A DNA stretch of 64,000 nucleotides from Siphonodentalium dalli (taxonomy: Eukaryota; Mollusca; Scaphopoda; Gadilida; Siphonodentaliidae): positions 131,323,989-131,387,988 of the forward strand of contig CP136068.1 of assembly GCA_032622095.1 (NCBI GenBank), given 5' to 3'. Position numbers and translations under genes: made by a program. The notes under the pieces were generated by a model. The model worked only from the letters and a program-made list of their open reading frames with translations, did not search any database and had not been told where the DNA came from. Shown here one piece after another: positions 27,155-39,226 of the stretch. Numbering within the stretch: position 1 is the stretch's first letter; each line of letters opens with the position of its first letter.

Positions 27155-27229
27155 TTTCTCCAGCCATCACTGCCTGTGTGTATCTCCTCGGCAACATGCT
27201 CGTGAAACCATAGAAACTAGACTGTTGGA
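27155..27229 (-). CDS. SLC29A4: SLC29A4-like coding exon 2 (TM4-TM5)
   Basis: This 75-bp exon starts after CTACCTTTCAG and ends before GTAAGTC. With the G from exon 1 it reads V-QQSSFYGFTSMLPRRYTQ-AVMAGE plus one base, phase 1 at both ends. The QQSSFYG..MLP+RYTQ..M.GES block is diagnostic of the ENT family loop between TM4 and TM5. Translation past the donor loses all similarity, which supports the exon end. It lies between a 10.56-kb intron upstream and a 2.07-kb intron downstream. Confidence 0.94.
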
Positions 27230-27477
27230 CTGAAAGGTAGCAGATTTGTTTGAGCTCGTTTACATATATATAGATATAAACATAGTCATGAATAATCTTA
27301 CATCGTTCATTTCACATATGTATACACGTATGATATTATAGCGAATGATGTGGTAATTCGATGCATACATTCAGACCTAAATCATAAACCGCCAGAACAT
27401 ACGAGTCTATGACGATTATGCAATGTGCTTGCACGCAAATCGCCAATTTTATAATATTTATCTGAATGTATATATAT

Positions 27478-28853
27478 ACTAGCAGGTGGACCCGACTTCG
27501 TCCGGGCTGTTTCCCTCTGCTTTTCGGCGAATTGCGCGATTTGACCTTGAATTGTCCATTTTGAAGGTCAATGTCAGGTGGGGCTTTGACCCGTCCAAAA
27601 CACTGCCCGGACAAAAGTGCCCGACAAAAGTACCCGTCGAAATCCATCCGGTTTTACCCGATTTGACCTTGAATTGATCATTTTGAAGGTCAAGGTCAGG
27701 TCGGGGCAGGTGGACCCGACTTCGTCCGGGCTGTTTCCCCTCTGCTTTTCGGCGAATTGCGCGATTTGACCTTGAATTGTCCATTTTGAAGGTCAAGGTG
27801 AGGTGGGGGTCACGATTTGACCCGTCCAAAACACTGCCCGGACAAAAGTACCCACAAAAGTACCCGTCGAAATCCATCCGGTTTTACCCGATTTGACCTC
27901 GAATTGATAATTTTGAAGGTCAGGTCGGGGTCACGAATCGACCTGTCCAAAACACTCAGTGGACAAAAGTAACCCCACGTATCAAATTTCGTCGAAATCC
28001 CATCAAAATTGGCGATTTGACCTTGAATTGACCCGATTTCAAGGTCAAGGTCACGTCGCACGGGCAAACGATACTCCCCATTACCTTGAATTGACCCGAT
28101 GTCAAGGTAAAGGTCACGTCGCACGGGTAAAGTAATAGGCTTACGACACTCCCCAGACACTAATTTTCATCGAAATCCCGTGATACTCGGGCGTTCGACC
28201 TTGAAATGACCCGATTTCAAGGTCAATGTCACATCGCATGGGCAAATTAACAGGCCCATGCCACTCTCCGGCAGAAAGTACCCCCACATACCAAGTTTCG
28301 TACCCGACAAAAGTACCCGTCGAAATCCATCCGGTTTTACCCGATTTGACCTCGAATTGATCATTTTGAAGGTCAAGGTTAGGTCGGGGTCACGATTTGA
28401 CCCGTCCAAAACACTCAGTGGACAAAAGTAACCCAACGTATCAAATTTCGTCGAAATCCCATCAAAATTCGCGATTTGACCTTGAATCTACCAGATATCA
28501 ATGTCAAGGTCACGTCGCACGGGCAAATGAATAGGCTTATGATACTCCCCATACGAAAGTATCCCTACAGACTAATTTTCATCGAAATCCCGTGATATTC
28601 GGGCGTTTGACCTTGAAATGACCCAACTTCAAGGTCAAGGTAACGTCGCACGGGAAAAGTAATAGGCCTATGCCACTCCCCGACCGAAAGTACACCCACC
28701 CGCCGCACGGGCTCGCCAATACGACAACGACGACCGCCTGGTCAAACTACACACACGTACCAAGTTTCGTCCCGATCGGTCGAGAATCGTAGATTTGTAT
28801 TAATGACATACAGACATACAGACAAACAGAGGTCTTCAAAATATATATATGAG
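27478..28853 (+). repeat. First unit of a tandem element chain, GGTCAAGGTCA-rich
   Basis: The unit opens ACTAGCAGGTGGACCCGACT and closes with the same tail as the next eight units (CGATCGGTCGAGAATCGTAG, GACATACAGACA, then TATATAT). Its body is direct repeats of TTTGACCTTGAATTG..AAGGTCAAGGTCA of variable length. It lies in SLC29A4 intron 1. The opening and closing signatures identify it as a relative of the chain members, with a different interior. Confidence 0.8.
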
Positions 28854-31800
28854 ACTAGCCGATGAGCCCGACGTTGTCCGGGCTATTCAAAAACCAAATT
28901 TCAAGTCGATAGCTCCACCCGTTTCCGAGATCTGGTTTGCGCATGCGCGAAGCTGGCGTCGCACGGGCTCGGCGACCCGATAAAATTCGTATCCGGGGCA
29001 ACATACATTCACATACCAAATTTCAAGTCGATAGCTCCATCCGTTTCCGAGATCTCTTCTGCGCATGCGCGAAGTTGGCGTCGCACGGGCTCGGCGACCC
29101 GAGAAAATTGTAACCGGGGCAAGATACATTCACATACCAAATTTCAAGTCGATAGCTCCACCCGTTTCCGAGATCTCGTCTGCGCATACGCGAAGCTGGC
29201 GTCGCACGGGCTCGGCGACCCGATAAAATACGTATCCCGGGCAAGATACATCCACATAGCAAATTTCAAGTCGATAGCTCCACCCGTTTCCGAGATCTCG
29301 TCTGTGCATGCGCTGCACGGGCACCGCACGGGCTCGCCAATACGACAACGATGACCGCCTGGCCAAACTACACACACGTACCAAGTTTCGTCCCGATCGG
29401 TCGAGAATCGTAGATTTGTATTAATGACATACAGACATACAGACAAACAGAGGTCTTCAAAATATATATATGAGACTAGCCGATGACCCCGAGGTTGTCC
29501 GGCTATTCAAAAACCAAATTTCAAGCGATAGCTCCACCCGTTTCCGAGATCTGGTCTGCGCATGCGCGAAGCTGGCGTCGCACGGGCTCGGCGACCCGAT
29601 AAACTACGTATCCGGGGCAAGATACATCCACATAGCAAATTTCAAGTCGATAGCTCCACCCGTTTCCGAGATCTCTTCTGCGCATGCGCGAAGCTGGCGT
29701 CGCACGGACTCGGCGACCCGATAAACTACGTATCCGGGGCAAGATACATCCACATAGCAAATTTCAAGTCGATAGCTCCACCCGTTTCCGAGATTTCGTC
29801 TGCGCATGCGCTGCACGGGCGCCGCGTGGGCTCGCCAGTACGACAACGACGACCGCCTGGTCAAACTACACACACGTACCAAGTTTCGTCCCGATCGGTC
29901 GAGAATCGTAGATTTGTATTAATGACATACAGACATACAGACAAACAGAGGTCTTCAAAATATATATGAGACTAGACGATGAGCCCGACGTTGTCCGGGC
30001 TATTCAAAAACCAAATTTCAAGTCGATAGCTCCACCCGTTTCCGAGATCTGGTCTGCGCATGCACGAAGCTGGCGTCGCACGGGCTCGGCGACCCGATAC
30101 AATTCGTATCCGGGGCAAGATACATTCACATAGCAAATTTCAAGTCGATAGCTCCACCGGTTTCCGAGATCTGGTCTGCGCATGCGCGAAGATGGCGTCG
30201 CACGGGTTCGGCGACCCGATAAAATTCACGTTGTCCGGGCTCTTCAAAAACCAAATTTCAAGTCGATAGCGTCACCCGTTTCCGAGATCTGGTCTGCGCA
30301 TGCGCGAAGCTGGCGTCGCACGGGCTCGACGACCCGATACAATTCGTATCCGGGGCAAGATACATTCACATAGCAAATTTCAAGTCGATAGCTCCACCCG
30401 TTTCCGAGATCTGGTCTGCGCATGCGCGAAGCTGGCGTCGCACGGGCTCGGCGACCCGATAAAATTCGTATCCGGGGCAAGATACATTCACATACCAAAT
30501 ATCAAGTCGATAGCTCCACCCGTTTCCGAGATCTCGTCTGCGCATGCACGAAGCTGGCGTCGCACGGGCTCGGCGACCCGATAAAATCCGTATCCGGGGC
30601 AAGATACATTCACATAGCAAATTTCTAGTCGATAGCTCCTCCCGTTTCCGAGATCTCGTCTGCGCATGCGCGAAGCGGCGCCGCACGGGCTCGCCAATAC
30701 GACAACGACGACCGCCTGGTCAAACTACACACACGTACCAAGTTTCGTCCCGATCGGTCGAGAATCGTAGATTTGTATTAATGACAGACAAACAGACAAA
30801 CAAACAGACAGAGGTCTTCAAAATATATATGAGACTAGCCGATGAGCCCGACGTTGTCCGGGCTATTAAAAAACCAAATTTCAAGTCGATAGCTCTACCC
30901 AGCCCGAAATTTCAAGTCGATAGCTCTACCCGATTCCGAGATCTGGTCTGCGCATGCGCGAAGCTGGCGTCGCACGGGCTCGTCGACCCGATAAAATTCG
31001 TATCCGGGGTAAGATACATTCACATAGCAAATTTCAAGTCGATAGCTCCACCCGTTTCCGAGATCTGGTCTGCGCATGCGCGAAGCTGGCGTCGCACGGG
31101 CTCGGCGACCCGATAAAATTCGTATCCGGGGCAAGATACATTCGCATAGCAAATTTCAAGTCGATAACTCCACCCTTTCCGATATCTCGTCTGCGTATGC
31201 GCTGCACGGGCGTCGCACGGACTCGCCAATACGACAACGACGACCGCCCGGTCAAACTACACACACGTTCCAAGTTTCGTCCCGATCGGTCGAGAATCGT
31301 AGATTTGTATCAATGACATACAGACATACATACATACAGACAGAGGTCTTCAAAATATATATGAGACTAGCCGATGAGCCCGACGTTGTCCGGGCTATTC
31401 AAAAACCAAATTTCAAGTCGATAGCTCCACCCGTTTCCGAGATCTCGTCTGCGCATGCGCGAAGCTGGCGTCGCACGGGCTCGGCGACCCGATAAACTAC
31501 GTATCCGGGGCAAGATACATCCACATAGCAAATTTCAAGTCGATAGCTCCACCCGTTTCCGAGATTTCGTCTGCGCATGCGCTGCACGGGCGCCGCGCGG
31601 GCTCGCCAATACGACAACGACGACCGCCTGGTCAAACTACACACACGTACCAAGTTTCGTCCCGATCGGTCGAGAATCGTAGATTTGTATTAATGACATA
31701 CAGACATACAGACAAACAGAGGTCTTCAAAATATATATGAGACTAGCCGATGAGCCCGACGTTGTCCGGGCTATTCAAAAACCAAATTTCAAGTCGATAG

Positions 31801-33210
31801 CTCCACCCGTTTCCGAGATCTGGTCTGCGCATGCACGAAGCTGGCGTCGCACGGGCTCGGCGACCCGATACAATTCGTATCCGGGGCAAGATACATTCAC
31901 ATAGCAAATTTCAAGTCGATAGCTCCACCGGTTTCCGAGATCTGGTCTGCGCATGCGCGAAGATGGCGTCGCACGGGTTCGGCGACCCGATAAAATTCAC
32001 GTTGTCCGGGCTCTTCAAAAACCAAATTTCAAGTCGATAGCGTCACCCGTTTCCGAGATCTCGTCTGCGCATGCGCGAAGCTGGCGTCGCACGGGCTCGA
32101 CGACCCGATACAATTCGTATCCGGGGCAAGATACATTCACATAGCAAATTTCAAGTCGATAGCTCCACCCGTTTCCGAGATCTGGTCTGCGCATGCGCGA
32201 AGCTGGCGTCGCACGGGCTCGGCGACCCGATAAAATTCGTATCCGGGGCAAGATACTTTCGCATAGCAAATTTCAAGTCGATAACTCCACCCTTTCCGAG
32301 ATCTCGTCTGCGCATGCGCTGCACGGGCGTCGCACGGACTCGCCAATACGACAACGACGACCGCCCGGTCAAACTACACACACGTTCCAAGTTTCGTCCC
32401 GATCGGTCGAGAATCGTAGATTTGTATCAATGACATGCAGACATACATACATACATACAGACAGAGGTCTTCAAAATATATATGAGACTAGCCGATGAGC
32501 CCGACGTTGTCCGGGCTATTCAAAAACCAAATTTCAAGTCGATGAGCCCGACGTTGTCCGGGCTGTTCAAAAACCAAATTTCAAGTCGATAGCTCTACCC
32601 GTTTCCGAGATCTGGTCTGCGCATGCGCGAAGCTGGCGTCGCACGGGCTCGGCGACCCGATAATATTCGTATCCGGGGCAAGATACATTCACATAACAAA
32701 TTTCAAGTCGATAGCTCCACCCGTTTCCGAGATCTCGTCTGCGCATGCGCGAAGCTGGCATCGCACGGGCTCGGCGACCCGATAAAATTCGTATCCGGGG
32801 CAAGATACATTCACATAGCAAATTTCAAGTCGATAGCTCCACCCGTTTCCGAGATCTCGTCTGCGCATGCGCGAAGCGGGCGCCGCACGGGCTCGCCAAT
32901 ACGACAACGTTCACCGCCTGGTCAAACTACACACACGTACCAAGTTTCGTCCCGATCGGTCAAGAATCGTAGATTTGTATTAATGACAGACAGACAAACA
33001 GACAAACAAACAAACATACATACAGACAGAGGTCTTCAAAATATATAATAGACTAGCCGATGAGCCCGACGTTGTCCGGGCTATTCAAAAACCAAATTTC
33101 AAGTCGATAGCTCCACCCGTTTCCGAGATCTGGTTTGCGCATGCGCGAAGCTGGCGTCGCACGGGCTCGGCGACCCGATTAAATTCGTATCCGGGGCAAG
33201 ATACATTCAC
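28854..33210 (+). repeat. Chain of eight head-to-tail ACTAGCCGATGAGCCCGACG elements
   Basis: Units start at 28854, 29475, 29971, 30834, 31366, 31742, 32487 and 33052. Each opens ACTAGCCGATGAGCCCGACG, continues with a variable number of about 122-bp monomers (CAAATTTCAAGTCGATAGCT to CGTATCCGGGGCAAGATACA), and ends GACAGACA..GGTCTTCAAAATATATAT. The final unit is split at 33210 by a transposon and resumes at 35106. Many short ORFs on both strands (for example REAGVARARRPDKIRIRGKI) are monomer translations. No enzyme is encoded. Confidence 0.93.
29640..30480 (+). repeat. Segment duplicated at 31411-32250
   Basis: Private variants such as GAAGATGGCGTCGCACGGGTT and the hybrid join AAAATTCACGTTGTCCGGGC recur at a constant offset of 1771 bp. 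This shows a block duplication spanning unit boundaries. Confidence 0.8.
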
Positions 33211-35105
33211 GGGTGATTCTCCATTAAATGAACAATTTCGTCCAGAAAATTATGGGGGAAAAAAGTGAGTATGTAGCACAGATATTGGTGACCACGAAAA
33301 TGACATTGGGCAAAATTATAGGGCCAGTTCAAGGTCGTTCATTACAGCATGTGCCAATGACGTTTTTTTTGGGGCTTGAATCAGGGCAACGTCATTGTCA
33401 AATTCGCTCTTTCTCCAAAACTTGTTGACATGTGCCCTTTAATAGTTGAATTATCGTTACGAGTATATATTGTTTGAGCAGCCGATGATGTATCCGTCCA
33501 AACGACGTATTGCGTAGCTCCGCACGTTGAGACGTCTATGAGATACAGCCATTTGAATATACGTGGTGGAAATTGATGTGCTTTGTGGGCGTGACTTAGA
33601 GTTCAAACTCTCTAAGAGGTCAACGAATACAGCGTTCAGATATGATAATTGGAAACAGATTTTGATCGCATAAAAGGCGATTCATATCAAGTCGGGCATG
33701 CCCTGGTCCCTCGTACACTTGGTTTGACTCCAAACGATCGAGGAACTCTGGTGTAGACAACGTGAACATACGTCAATCAAAGTCTGTTCCCCAAGGGGTT
33801 CGCGAAATTGCAATGATAATTTAGAGTAGAAAACATTGTCGATGGATTTCTCTTACATGTTTCAAGATATTGAACTGAAATTTGGTATTTGGGGGTTTCT
33901 CGGTGTGCTCAATCAGATAGAATTGTCAGTGTGATATTCTGATGGTCCAAAATGTGTATTTTGACGCCGTTGCTATAACACACGAGCCGGAAATCGCCCC
34001 GCAGGCAGAACGATTGTTGAAAAGTACGGAAATAATTGACTTTTGAAACTGTCATCTGCTTCTCACTGAGATTGTTTGATGTAAACGTCAATCCATTTAG
34101 AGAATTCGTTAGATTCCGTTGATCACCCCCCCCCCCCCACCCCACCACTCATTCACCCCCCCCCCCCCCCCCCCGATTTTATATAAACGCACTAAAACTA
34201 ATCCATATGTCATATTTGTTCTTTTTATTTACACCCAGATCATCCCTTAACATGTTTTATTTTGTTAGATCGTGTTTGCGTCTCTGGATATTTCAAAATT
34301 AAAATTGTGTTACCCAAACAGAAGGAGTGTTTGGGTAATGACGCGTTTGGGTAATGACGATTTTCGTTTCAGCGCGCTCTTATATTTTGAATATCCATCA
34401 CCTACGAAAATGAACTAGTTTATGAACAAACAACCGCTGCGAGCTTTCGAAATAAACTTTTAATCGTTCGCCTACAGCATGTAACATTTAAATGGTCTGC
34501 GTTTGTGTAATGACGCTGAATAAATATACGCTAGCGATTTCTAGTTTCAAAGGTTGATTTTGAAAAATTATTCAAGGAAACATAACCTGGGTTTATTTTT
34601 TCTAGACATTAAAGGATATTTACTCCACGATGCAACCATAGATATGAACAAGCTATGTTTCTGGTGAAAATATCAGCCGTCTTTATCGTGCGTTTGGGTA
34701 ATGATTCTATATAACGGGACATGCTTTTGGAAGACTTCACATGCTTTCCACTAACTAAATATTTAATTTCATAAAAATTATACGAATTGCATGGCGTTCA
34801 GTGCAAAATTCCGCACAAGAATATTAATTGGTTTAAAGATAAATCGTTCGGTGGCGAATGGGAACAATCAGGGAAGTTGAATGCCTTTGATTTGGGACAT
34901 GCTGTTTCGGGGTGCGTAGCCTGTAATATACACATGGCATATATGTTGTCACACGTCCATACTAAACCCGAAATGTCTCTAATAAATGCCTGTATCGTGA
35001 GCTACAAGATCATTACCATCACTTGTATGTATGGTGGCCATTGTTTTTCATAGGATGAACTAATAACGCAGGACATGGGTTTGCTCGTTTACGGGAGAAT
35101 CACCC
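33211..35105. mobile_element. 1895-bp DNA transposon inserted in the chain
   Basis: The termini are perfect 12-bp inverted repeats GGGTGATTCTCC. The flanks are TCAC at 33207-33210 and again at 35106-35109, a 4-bp target duplication. Removing the insert restores the uninterrupted 122-bp monomer (GATACATTCACATACCAAAT). The interior has C-rich tracts near 34127-34174 and four copies of a GTTTGGGTAATGACG-like motif (34320-34700). No transposase-length frame is present, so it is nonautonomous. Superfamilies with 4-bp duplications exist, but I cannot assign this one. Confidence 0.93.
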
Positions 35106-35572
35106 TCACATACCAAATTTCAAGTCGATAGCTCCACCCGTTTCCGAGATCTCGTCTGCGCACGCGCGAAGCTGGCGTCGCACGGGCTCGGCGACCCGAT
35201 AAAATTCGTATCCGGGGCAAGATACATTCACATAACAAATTTCAAGTCGATAGCTCCACCCGTTTCCGAGATCTCGTCTGCGCATGCGCGAAGCGGGCGC
35301 CGCACGGGCTCGGCGACCCGATAAAATTCGTATCCGGGGCAAGATACATTCACATACCAAATTTCAAGTAGATAGCTCCACCCGTTTCCGAGATCTCGTC
35401 TGCGCATGCGCGAAGCGGGCGCCGCACGGGCTCGCCAATACGACAATATCGACCGCCTGGTCAAACTACACACACGTACCAAGTTTCGTCCTGATCGGTC
35501 GAGAATCGTAGATTTGTATAAATGACATACAGACAGGCAAACATACAGATGTCTTCAAAATATATATGAGAT
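35106..35572 (+). repeat. Resumed last unit of the element chain
   Basis: Continuation of the unit begun at 33052: about three more 122-bp monomers, then the CGATCGGTCGAGAATCGTAG tail and TATATATGAG. The next sequence is unrelated. Confidence 0.9.
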
Positions 35573-35991
35573 ATCCACACACCACACAAATGTCAATACA
35601 GCCACACCGGGTACACCCGTACTGGGTACACATAACCATAGTCACTTCCACCGGAATGGCACATTGAGATGTCCCACAAACCAGATCAAGCTTGGACCGA
35701 TTTGCGCATATGTCGGGGTTAGAACCCGCACAACATCGTCTAGCCCAGACTGCGAAGATCTTATTAACGACCTATGTAAACGTCTCGGCTACGGGGATAT
35801 CTTTTTAAAGGAAGCCCTTTCACTGACAGTTGGGAAGCGCGTATCAGTCTGAACATGCATATGGGTTATAGAATCCACTTGCTCCTAAATTCTTGATATG
35901 TCATTCTGGAACAACACTACACACTACTATCATGTATCTGATAGGCATGGCTTGACATTATCGTACAGTAATGACGAATGGCAGTAATATA

Positions 35992-36085
35992 ATCTCAACG
36001 GCTATATATCTAGGCCATTTCCGCTTTCACGTGGAAATTATTTCCACGAAAAAGCGGAAATGTCGAACCGTTGAGATTGCGAATG
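35992..36085. repeat. Hairpin
   Basis: Nested arms AATCTCAACGG/CCGTTGAGATT and CATTTCCGCTTT..GTGGAAA/TTTCCAC..AAAGCGGAAATG fold around TTAT. This is a likely tiny fold-back MITE. Confidence 0.7.
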
Positions 36086-36170
36086 GCAGTTCCAAACTGC
36101 GCAAGGCAGAGTTCGGTCCCCTGTCACGCTGGCCTGTCTACTGCCGTCACATACACATGCGAGGATGCTT

Positions 36171-37465
36171 GGTTACAATTAATTCTACATTATTCTGAGA
36201 ACGTACCGAACTGCGCATATACATTTGGAAATTGGCTAAATAAAACCAGAATGAATTGTACAAAACTCTTGGATATAGACGTGATGGCAGTGGTCAGACC
36301 ATCATAGCGAGGGGACTGAACTGGTGGCTTGCAAGTTATTTGCAAGAAACCGACATAAGATTTCCGTGCTACCAAAAACGGTATCGCGATCAAAATTTGG
36401 TGGCTTGCAAGTTATTCGCAAGATACCGGCGTATTATTTTCTCGTTACCGAAACGGGTGTTGCGAGTATTTATGTGTGTGCCATAATTAGACCAAAAACA
36501 GAATGACAGAATATAACACATATCTTTCACCTGACAAAGATCCGACTGTTCAATCGGTCACGCCATGACACCTCCGGATAGCAGTATACTGCATCCGGGG
36601 GAGAAACTGGCAAATTAACGCTAAAATGCAGACAAGTCGGCAGTGGGCACTAATATTTCAATATCTGACGACAGGTACACACCCCTCCATGGAAGAAATT
36701 TATTGTCAAAACTGGAAGTCAGTAGCGACGAGGAGAATACTGATACCCCCCCCCCCCCCCCAACATGTCAGCAACAGGTCAGCCATTCCATCAAATATGA
36801 CAAGTAACTTGTCAGTACATGCATGGGAGAGAGAACAGTTAATCGCTGAAGTACGAAATGCCAGAGGTAACGACAAGGGTGTACGACCCAAAGATCCCTA
36901 CCATGACGCCCAAAATTACTTCTCGCGTGATTGGTACAGAATCCAACGACCAACCAGCAGGTCGTTTGTTAGTAATGATGAACATTACTCAGGGCAGGCA
37001 TCTGGTAATTATGATGACGGCCGAAAAACCCAACAGACCCAACCAACAAATTATATCACGGCCACTCAAGTGACAAACATGGGGCCAGTGGCGATGACTG
37101 TCACACGGCAACCGAAACGAGTAATAAAGTGTCAGAGCTGGAACAACGATTTGGGTTGTTGGGCGGTTTACTGCGATAAAACAAACCAAGGTCCAATGAT
37201 GGTGACCATCACATGGAAGGTCTCAAGAGGGTGAACAAAGCCCACGAGAATATGAGCCGCCAACCGGTCGTTACCACGATAACCGCCACTGGACATGGGG
37301 ACCAGTAGGCTTATCTAGTGTGTTTGAACGCTGCCGGCATGTTTATCTTCTTAATTAAATCAAACATGTTTTATTGAATTGTTTTATCAGTTACAATTCA
37401 TTCTGGCTAGACCATTTTCAAATGACAGTTAAATTTCTCAGAATAATGCAGAATGAATTGTAACC
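36171..37465. mobile_element. Candidate inverted-repeat element with a 202-codon frame
   Basis: The ends are inverted copies of about 30 bp beginning GGTTACAATT(A/C)ATTCT with two mismatches. Each end carries a second, inner copy of the same motif (to about 36275 and from about 37389). The interior holds a 202-codon plus-strand frame and a roughly 78-bp direct repeat (GGTGGCTTGCAAGTTATT at 36320-36420). No target duplication was confirmed. Confidence 0.55.
36626..37234 (+). pseudogene. Unidentified 202-codon frame, possible mobile-element relic
   Basis: The predicted protein is polar and basic, with a PPPPPQ run encoded by a C homopolymer. Its late segment is VIKCQSWNNDLGCWAVYCD. A Cys-x-x-Trp-Asn...Gly-Cys-Trp...Cys pattern of this sort is seen before zinc-knuckle-like segments in proteins of some mobile elements, but the expected following His/Cys residues are missing. 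It sits inside an inverted-repeat pair in an intron of a gene on the other strand. I do not recognise it with confidence. It could be a chance frame. Confidence 0.3.
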
Positions 37466-37787
37466 TACAGAAGTATCAAATATATAAATATGACATTTCT
37501 TCACATTACGTATAGGTGCGGGCAGCGGTAAGTTCTGCGTAGGGTTACTGAACTCTGCATGTTTTCCAGCTTACTATGGTGTAGTGATTGATGAGAAAGT
37601 TGAAATCAAGCTCACCCAGCGTCGCCATCCTCTCGTGAGGTTTCCGGTCATCCTGGATATGATTCTGGCAGATATCGAGTTGAAATTCGAACATACATCA
37701 CTTCCTATTTCGTGTTATGGGAGTCTTAAAAGGGTTATGGAATTCAAGTTCAAAACATCTAATGTGCGTATATATACATATACTTAC

Positions 37788-38253
37788 CGGTCGAACCAAC
37801 CGCGATTACGGCAACTGCCAGGAGAGTCATCCTGTAAGCAACGTCTTTCGTGAACAACTGTAACCACACATCACAAAGGGCGATAACCAGTAACATAACA
37901 AATGCAACGAAATATCCGAACGTAACCCGGAAGGACAACGGAAGAACCTCGACGAGAGAGTTGTTGATGCAGACGCTTATGAATGACATCACAATATACG
38001 TCATACTCATGTCAAATATGATCGACGTCCCGTCAAACCTATCTTGATAGTAATCGACGGCAGTTATGAAACTGTTGTAAGGTAGAAGGAATCCGGCTCC
38101 AGATATCACGAGTGAGATATAAATGCAGCTGCAAGGATCTCTGGGCGGGTCTAGGCGGTTTGTTGGCACCTTATGGTGGGCCGATCTCCTTCTATTCTTG
38201 TTTGGCAGCTGTGAGTATGTAGGACAGTGATTGTCTTCGTCATCCATTACCAT
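37788..38253 (-). CDS. SLC29A4: SLC29A4-like coding exon 1 (start codon to TM4)
   Basis: This exon encodes the first 155 residues plus one base. The start at 38253 is the first ATG after an in-frame TGA about 14 codons upstream. A polar, basic N-terminus leads into TM1 with GFLLPYNSF, the ENT4 form of the family signature. TM2 follows (SIIFDMSMTYIVMSF), then TM3 ending CDVWLQLF, then the start of TM4 (LLAVAVIAVGST). The exon ends ACCG before a GTAAGT donor (37787-37782), phase 1, and splices in frame to the exon at 27229. The FDMS-TYI and CDVWLQLF blocks separate ENT4 from ENT1-3. The 5' untranslated region and promoter were not identified. Confidence 0.94.
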
Positions 38254-39226
38254 GTTGATATTTAGTTCAGATGTAATATTAGTTTGAATTTCTCATCCGT
38301 CTATAGCAGGTCTTACTATTCAGAGTGTAGATCCCTCCATACTATTCCACAGAAAATTTCGTGCGCCATTATATATGCATGACTGTGAATACCTTAGTAC
38401 TGTTGGCACCAGGAAATGCTGGAAAAGCGTAAGTTAACGTGAGTATAAAACCAATACTGCATTACATGGTCAATTTACCATGCCGTGTATATAGTGCTAT
38501 ATGCGCTTTGGTCACAGCTAGGGGTCCGGCTAATATATGCTATAGCTATGAAGTTACTGGAAGGCCAGTCGGTGTCATTACACTGGAAAATGTTATAAAC
38601 AGAAAATTTCGAACAGAAAATTGCTTCCAATTATGTCCTATCTATTACAACATCAATAATTACGATACAGCATTGAAGCCATTTATATTTTAAAGACTAA
38701 ATATCACTCCTACTATAATTATACCGTATAGTTATATATGCTGGATTGTTAGAGGGTTTATCTCTCCCGGACCAAATTACAACAGCAACAGATTTAAAAA
38801 AAATCTCTTTTTCAAAACTACAAATAGCTTTTTTTGTGAATAAAATACAGATGACATTGAATATATGGTATATTATTTGCCTATTAGGCACAATAAAGTG
38901 GTTTATTTCGATCGCAATTCACTGTAGATATCTTAACCTTAATTTGTGGGCGCTAACAAGATATATAGAGTTCTCTATCTTGATACGCTTCGAATGTTTT
39001 GTGTGCATTGTTGTTCTAAAAATAGCCATGGAAACTGTCCCACGAATGTCATAATAAATTATAAATAAAATTTATATTAACTGATTCATGTAGAAGCCTT
39101 TCCAGACAGGTGTCATCGATACATATTTATTAATTTAAATGCCCTAGAATGTATAAAACTTAAAGGAAGAGACAGGCGATCTTTAAGATTTCTATATTTC
39201 TGTTAACTGCACAGTGAAAGAGTCAT
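38254..39226. other. Upstream flank of SLC29A4 (promoter side)
   Basis: Noncoding AT-rich DNA directly 5' of the transporter start codon. It should hold the promoter and 5' untranslated exon, but I see no clear TATA box or initiator. Confidence 0.4.

Larger units (their letters stand above)
18091..38253 (-). other. SLC29A4: Gene span: SLC29A4 (ENT4/PMAT)-like transporter, 5' half
   Basis: Three certain exons and one probable exon on the minus strand encode transmembrane segments 1-6 and the following loop of an equilibrative nucleoside transporter of the ENT4 type. Family members are plasma-membrane carriers with 11 membrane segments that move monoamines and organic cations, or adenosine at acidic pH. 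The intron phases join in frame: exon 1 to 2 is phase 1 and exon 2 to 3 is phase 1. The joined product contains VQQSSFYGFTSMLPRRYTQ and GESAAGLLVSINRALTKALL, matching the family closely. The segments corresponding to TM7-11 are absent from the window and are inferred to lie left of position 1. Intron 1 is 10.56 kb and packed with repeats. Confidence 0.93.

Noticed and set aside
27000-27197. A 65-aa minus-strand protein beginning MLPRRYTQAVMAGES
   Set aside because: Only its first part is real coding sequence (SLC29A4 exon 2). The rest is read-through into the intron past a GTAAGTC donor, and the apparent ATG is an internal Met.
28887-33048. Many 60-190-codon frames such as REAGVARARRPDKIRIRGKI
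   Set aside because: All are translations of 122-bp monomers, present on both strands at monomer spacing, with no domain.
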